Made by a program: the position numbers and the translations under genes
Notes under the pieces: generated by a model
What the model was told of the DNA's origin: nothing
Database searches by the model: none
Seen by the model: only the letters and a program-made list of their open reading frames with translations
Source of the DNA: Deltaproteobacteria bacterium
GTDB lineage: Bacteria; Desulfobacterota; Desulfuromonadia; Desulfuromonadales; BM103
Direction: 5' to 3'
Length of the DNA stretch: 7,764 bases
Assembly: GCA_019313105.1 (NCBI GenBank)
Contig: JAFDBW010000163.1
Location: 1-7,764 of the forward strand
Shown here: positions 6,167 through 7,764 of the stretch, one piece after another
Position numbering within the stretch: position 1 is the first letter of the stretch
Layout of the letters: every line of letters begins with the position of its first letter

Positions 6167-6243
6167 GACCTGCCCCTTGCAAACGTGGGTTATGTTGGGA
6201 TCGCGAAGAACTCAACACAGAGCCATAACCAAGGAGGCAGGTC
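6167..6243 (+). promoter_or_regulatory. Structured transposase leader sequestering the ribosome site
   Basis: The leader can fold into one long arm. GACCTGCC (6167-6174) pairs with GGCAGGTC (6236-6243), CCTT (6175-6178) with AAGG (6231-6234) leaving A6235 bulged, GGTTATG (6188-6194) with CATAACC (6224-6230), and TTGGG (6195-6199) with CTCAA (6211-6215). That is 24 pairs. The Shine-Dalgarno AAGGAGG (6231-6237) is buried in the stem, and the stem ends on the base before the GTG start at 6244. This would hold transposase translation low. Confidence 0.6.
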
Positions 6244-7355
6244 GTGAAAAAGTCTACCATGTATGTCGGTCTGGATGTCCACAAAAACTCAATCGAAATT
6301 GCCATTGCCGAATCCGGTCGCCGTAGCGAGGTGAGAAGCTACGGCAGCATTAACGGCACACTGTCCGCCCTCGACAAAGTCATCCGCAAGCTGGAAGCAA
6401 AAGGCGACTCACTCTCTTTTGCCTACGAAGCCGGGCCTTGCGGATATGAAATCTACCGGCATCTCCAAAGCAAAGGCTACGACTGTATCGTCGTAGCCCC
6501 TTCGATGATCCCCCGACATAGCGGCAACCGTATCAAGAACGATCGCCGCGATGCACAGATGCTGGCGCGGCTGCACCGGGCCGGTGAACTAACCAACATC
6601 TACGTTCCCTCATTGGAAGACGAGGCGATGCGGGATCTCAACCGCGTCCGTGAAGATGCCAAGGCGGTCGAGAGGAAGGCCAAGCAGCGCATCCTGATGT
6701 TTCTGCTGCGCCATGGGCACCGCTACGGGGGCAAGACGCCGTGGAGCAAAGCCCACTTTAACTGGATCAGCACCTTGCGGTTCCCGCATCCGGCTCAGCA
6801 TGTCGTCTTGCAGGAACCCTCGACGCCCTGTCTGAATGTACAGCTCGGGTTAATCGTCTGACCGAGCAGATTCAGCAACTCCTGCCCGAGTGGCGGATGT
6901 ATCCGGTGGTCAAAGCACTCCAGGCACTGCGAGGCGTTTCCCTGGTTGTTTCCGCAACGACTGTCGCTGAGCTTGGTGACTTGACCCGCTTTGATAGCCC
7001 GGTTGAGTTGATGTCGTATCTCGGCCTTGTGCCTTCGGAACATTCCAGCGGTGAATCGACCCGGCGTGGATCCATCACTAAGACCGGCAACGGCCATGTG
7101 CGCCGGGTTCTGGTCGAGGCCGCCTGGTCCTACCGGCTCCCGGCCCGGATCAGTGCAAAACTGCACAAACGGCAGGAAGGGATTTCTCGCGAGGTTTGCG
7201 ATATATCATGGAAGGCACAACTTCGATTGTGTACCCGCTACAAACGATTGCTGGCCAAGGGGAAAGCGAATCAGTTGATCATCACCGCCATCGCCCGTGA
7301 GCTGTGCGGATTCATCTGGGCTATTGCCAACGAAGTCGAAGCAGCCAAAGCATAA
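6244..7355 (+). pseudogene. IS110-family (IS1111 group) DEDD transposase, frameshifted
   Basis: The first part (6244-6816, 191 residues in frame) carries the RuvC-like DEDD catalytic set: D11 in YVGLDVHKN, E62 in AYEAGPCGYE, and D100 and D103 in KNDRRDAQMLARL. The second part (6819-7355, 178 residues) continues in another frame with ALSECTARVNRLTEQIQQLL, then the C-terminal domain with LGLVPSEHSSGESTRRGS; the serine at nt 7047-7049 is the candidate catalytic Ser. Near 6816-6819 one base appears to be missing. In the original frame the protein reads on through 13 or so foreign residues to a TGA at 6859-6861. Restoring one base gives about 370 residues, normal for the family. The start is GTG with AAGGAGG six bases upstream. 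I see no slippery heptamer at the switch point, so programmed frameshifting is unlikely; a true mutation or a sequencing error are both possible. The enzyme would recombine the element's ends using a guide RNA. Confidence 0.85.
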
Positions 7356-7417
7356 GCAAGTATTGAACGGAGAACCATAAACGGAAAAGCAAGGAAGAGA
7401 TGAACCATTAACCAAAT

Positions 7418-7614
7418 ATTCCAGAGCAGTACCAGAGGCGCAACCACGGTCAGGAGAACCCTCGGTAATCCTAATTGATAAGGCCCAGGCCGAACTCACG
7501 CTAGTAGAGAGAGGCAGCTCCGCGACGAAACCAAGTCAGGCGGTAACCAACCCGCGAATATCAGAGTGATCAACCGTCGCAACACCGGTTCCGTCTCTGG
7601 CACTGCTCTGGAAT
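7418..7614 (+). ncRNA. Candidate guide (bridge/seek) RNA of the IS
   Basis: Between the transposase stop and the right inverted repeat, positions 7418-7445 pair with 7587-7614 as a 28-position helix. A perfect 13-bp part comes first (ATTCCAGAGCAGT with ACTGCTCTGGAAT), then an A/C mismatch, nine pairs (one G-U), a C/C mismatch, and four pairs. Inside, TCGG (7462-7465) and CCGA (7490-7493) close a 24-nt loop containing AATCCTA, complementary to the rebuilt target. GCGG (7540-7543) and CCGC (7552-7555) form a small hairpin just before ATATCAGA (7558-7565), identical to the predicted circle junction. IS1111-group elements are known to encode their guide RNA in this position. The true 5' and 3' ends cannot be seen; the transcript may extend over 7356-7671. 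Confidence 0.65.
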
Positions 7615-7664
7615 CATAAAAACAACAAACCACGAAACCTTGTGGGCGGGAACGTTGTGCTCTC

Positions 7665-7670
7665 TTGACA
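7665..7670 (+). promoter_or_regulatory. Outward -35 box at the right end of the IS
   Basis: TTGACA points out of the element. In the present insertion nothing resembling TATAAT lies 16-18 bp downstream, so it should be silent here. When the ends join in a circle, CATAAT from the left end falls 18 bp away and a full promoter forms. Confidence 0.6.
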
Positions 7671-7671
7671 A

Positions 7672-7682
7672 CTGTCAGCCAT
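7672..7682 (-). repeat. Right subterminal inverted repeat of the IS
   Basis: CTGTCAGCCAT, the exact reverse complement of the left copy at 6142-6152, lying two bases after the TTGACA box. Confidence 0.85.
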
Positions 7683-7764
7683 ATCAGGATTTGTAAGAAG
7701 AAGCTATAATTGTAATTGATGTTAGGCTACTAGGATTCTATTTATCTTGAGTTATGATTAAAAC

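Larger units (their letters stand above)
6135..7685 (+). mobile_element. Insertion sequence, IS110 family, IS1111 group
   Basis: A 1551-bp element by my borders. Evidence: a DEDD transposase with the C-terminal Tnp_20-type domain; perfect 11-bp subterminal inverted repeats ATGGCTGACAG (6142-6152) and CTGTCAGCCAT (7672-7682); and a short left noncoding end against about 316 nt noncoding DNA after the transposase, which is the IS1111-group arrangement. I place the borders 7 nt outside the left repeat and 3 nt outside the right one, as known for IS1111 elements. With that choice AG follows both borders (6135-6136 and 7686-7687), as expected for a shared recombination core, and joining the ends gives a promoter with an 18-bp spacer. 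No target duplication beyond the core is expected for the family. The transposase is frameshifted, so this copy may need help from an intact one. Confidence 0.85.

Noticed and set aside
6244..7355. Programmed frameshift joining the two transposase parts
   Set aside because: IS110-family transposases are normally one frame, and no slippery heptamer or stimulatory structure is visible at 6811-6861.
6124..7686. ATATCA at both borders as a target-site duplication
   Set aside because: The family does not make duplications of that type, the repeat overlaps the right inverted repeat, and this border would give a 24-bp promoter spacer in the circle.
1..7764. CRISPR array, toxin-antitoxin pair or phage defence genes
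   Set aside because: No regularly spaced repeats and no protein with such motifs are present in the window.

Overview
The window looks like chromosomal DNA of a Gram-negative bacterium. A deltaproteobacterium of the Desulfuromonadales/Geobacter type is my best guess. This rests on a PilZ protein of the kind common there, a lipoprotein with an outer-membrane type +2 residue, and moderate base composition with AT-rich intergenic DNA. The lineage is inference; no marker gene is present.

Layout. (1) 1-2499, plus strand: an envelope-type cluster. It holds the 3' part of an endonuclease/exonuclease/phosphatase (EEP) fold protein, a DUF5329-type secreted protein overlapping it by an ATGA junction, and a phospholipase D family lipoprotein with two HKD motifs (ClsC/YmdC-like). 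(2) 2500-4218: mostly noncoding, AT-rich DNA carrying two short plus-strand genes, a PilZ-domain protein and an 83-residue two-helix membrane protein, plus candidate promoters and hairpin terminators. One terminator contains a tRNA T-loop-like sequence. (3) 4219-5808, minus strand: an oleate hydratase (MCRA family FAD enzyme) with a strong ribosome binding site. About 330 bp of upstream DNA holds a small palindrome and a strong hairpin terminator. (4) 6135-7685: a complete insertion sequence of the IS110 family, IS1111 group. Its DEDD transposase gene is split by what looks like a single-base deletion. (5) 7686-7764: flank without a gene.

The insertion sequence is the most rewarding part. It has 11-bp subterminal inverted repeats, a 7-nt left tip, a 3-nt right tip, and a shared AG dinucleotide at both borders. 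About 316 nt of noncoding DNA follows the transposase. In it a 28-position helix (26 paired) closes a candidate guide (bridge/seek) RNA. Inside that RNA, one 8-mer is identical to the predicted circle junction. A 7-mer in a hairpin loop is complementary to the reconstructed empty target site across the AG core. The right end carries TTGACA and the left end CATAAT, which would form a promoter with an 18-bp spacer when the ends are joined. At the present insertion site the host flank supplies TTGACG at exactly the same 18-bp distance. The transposase leader can fold into a long stem that buries the Shine-Dalgarno sequence and ends at the base before the GTG start. All structures and pairings were read by eye and not computed.
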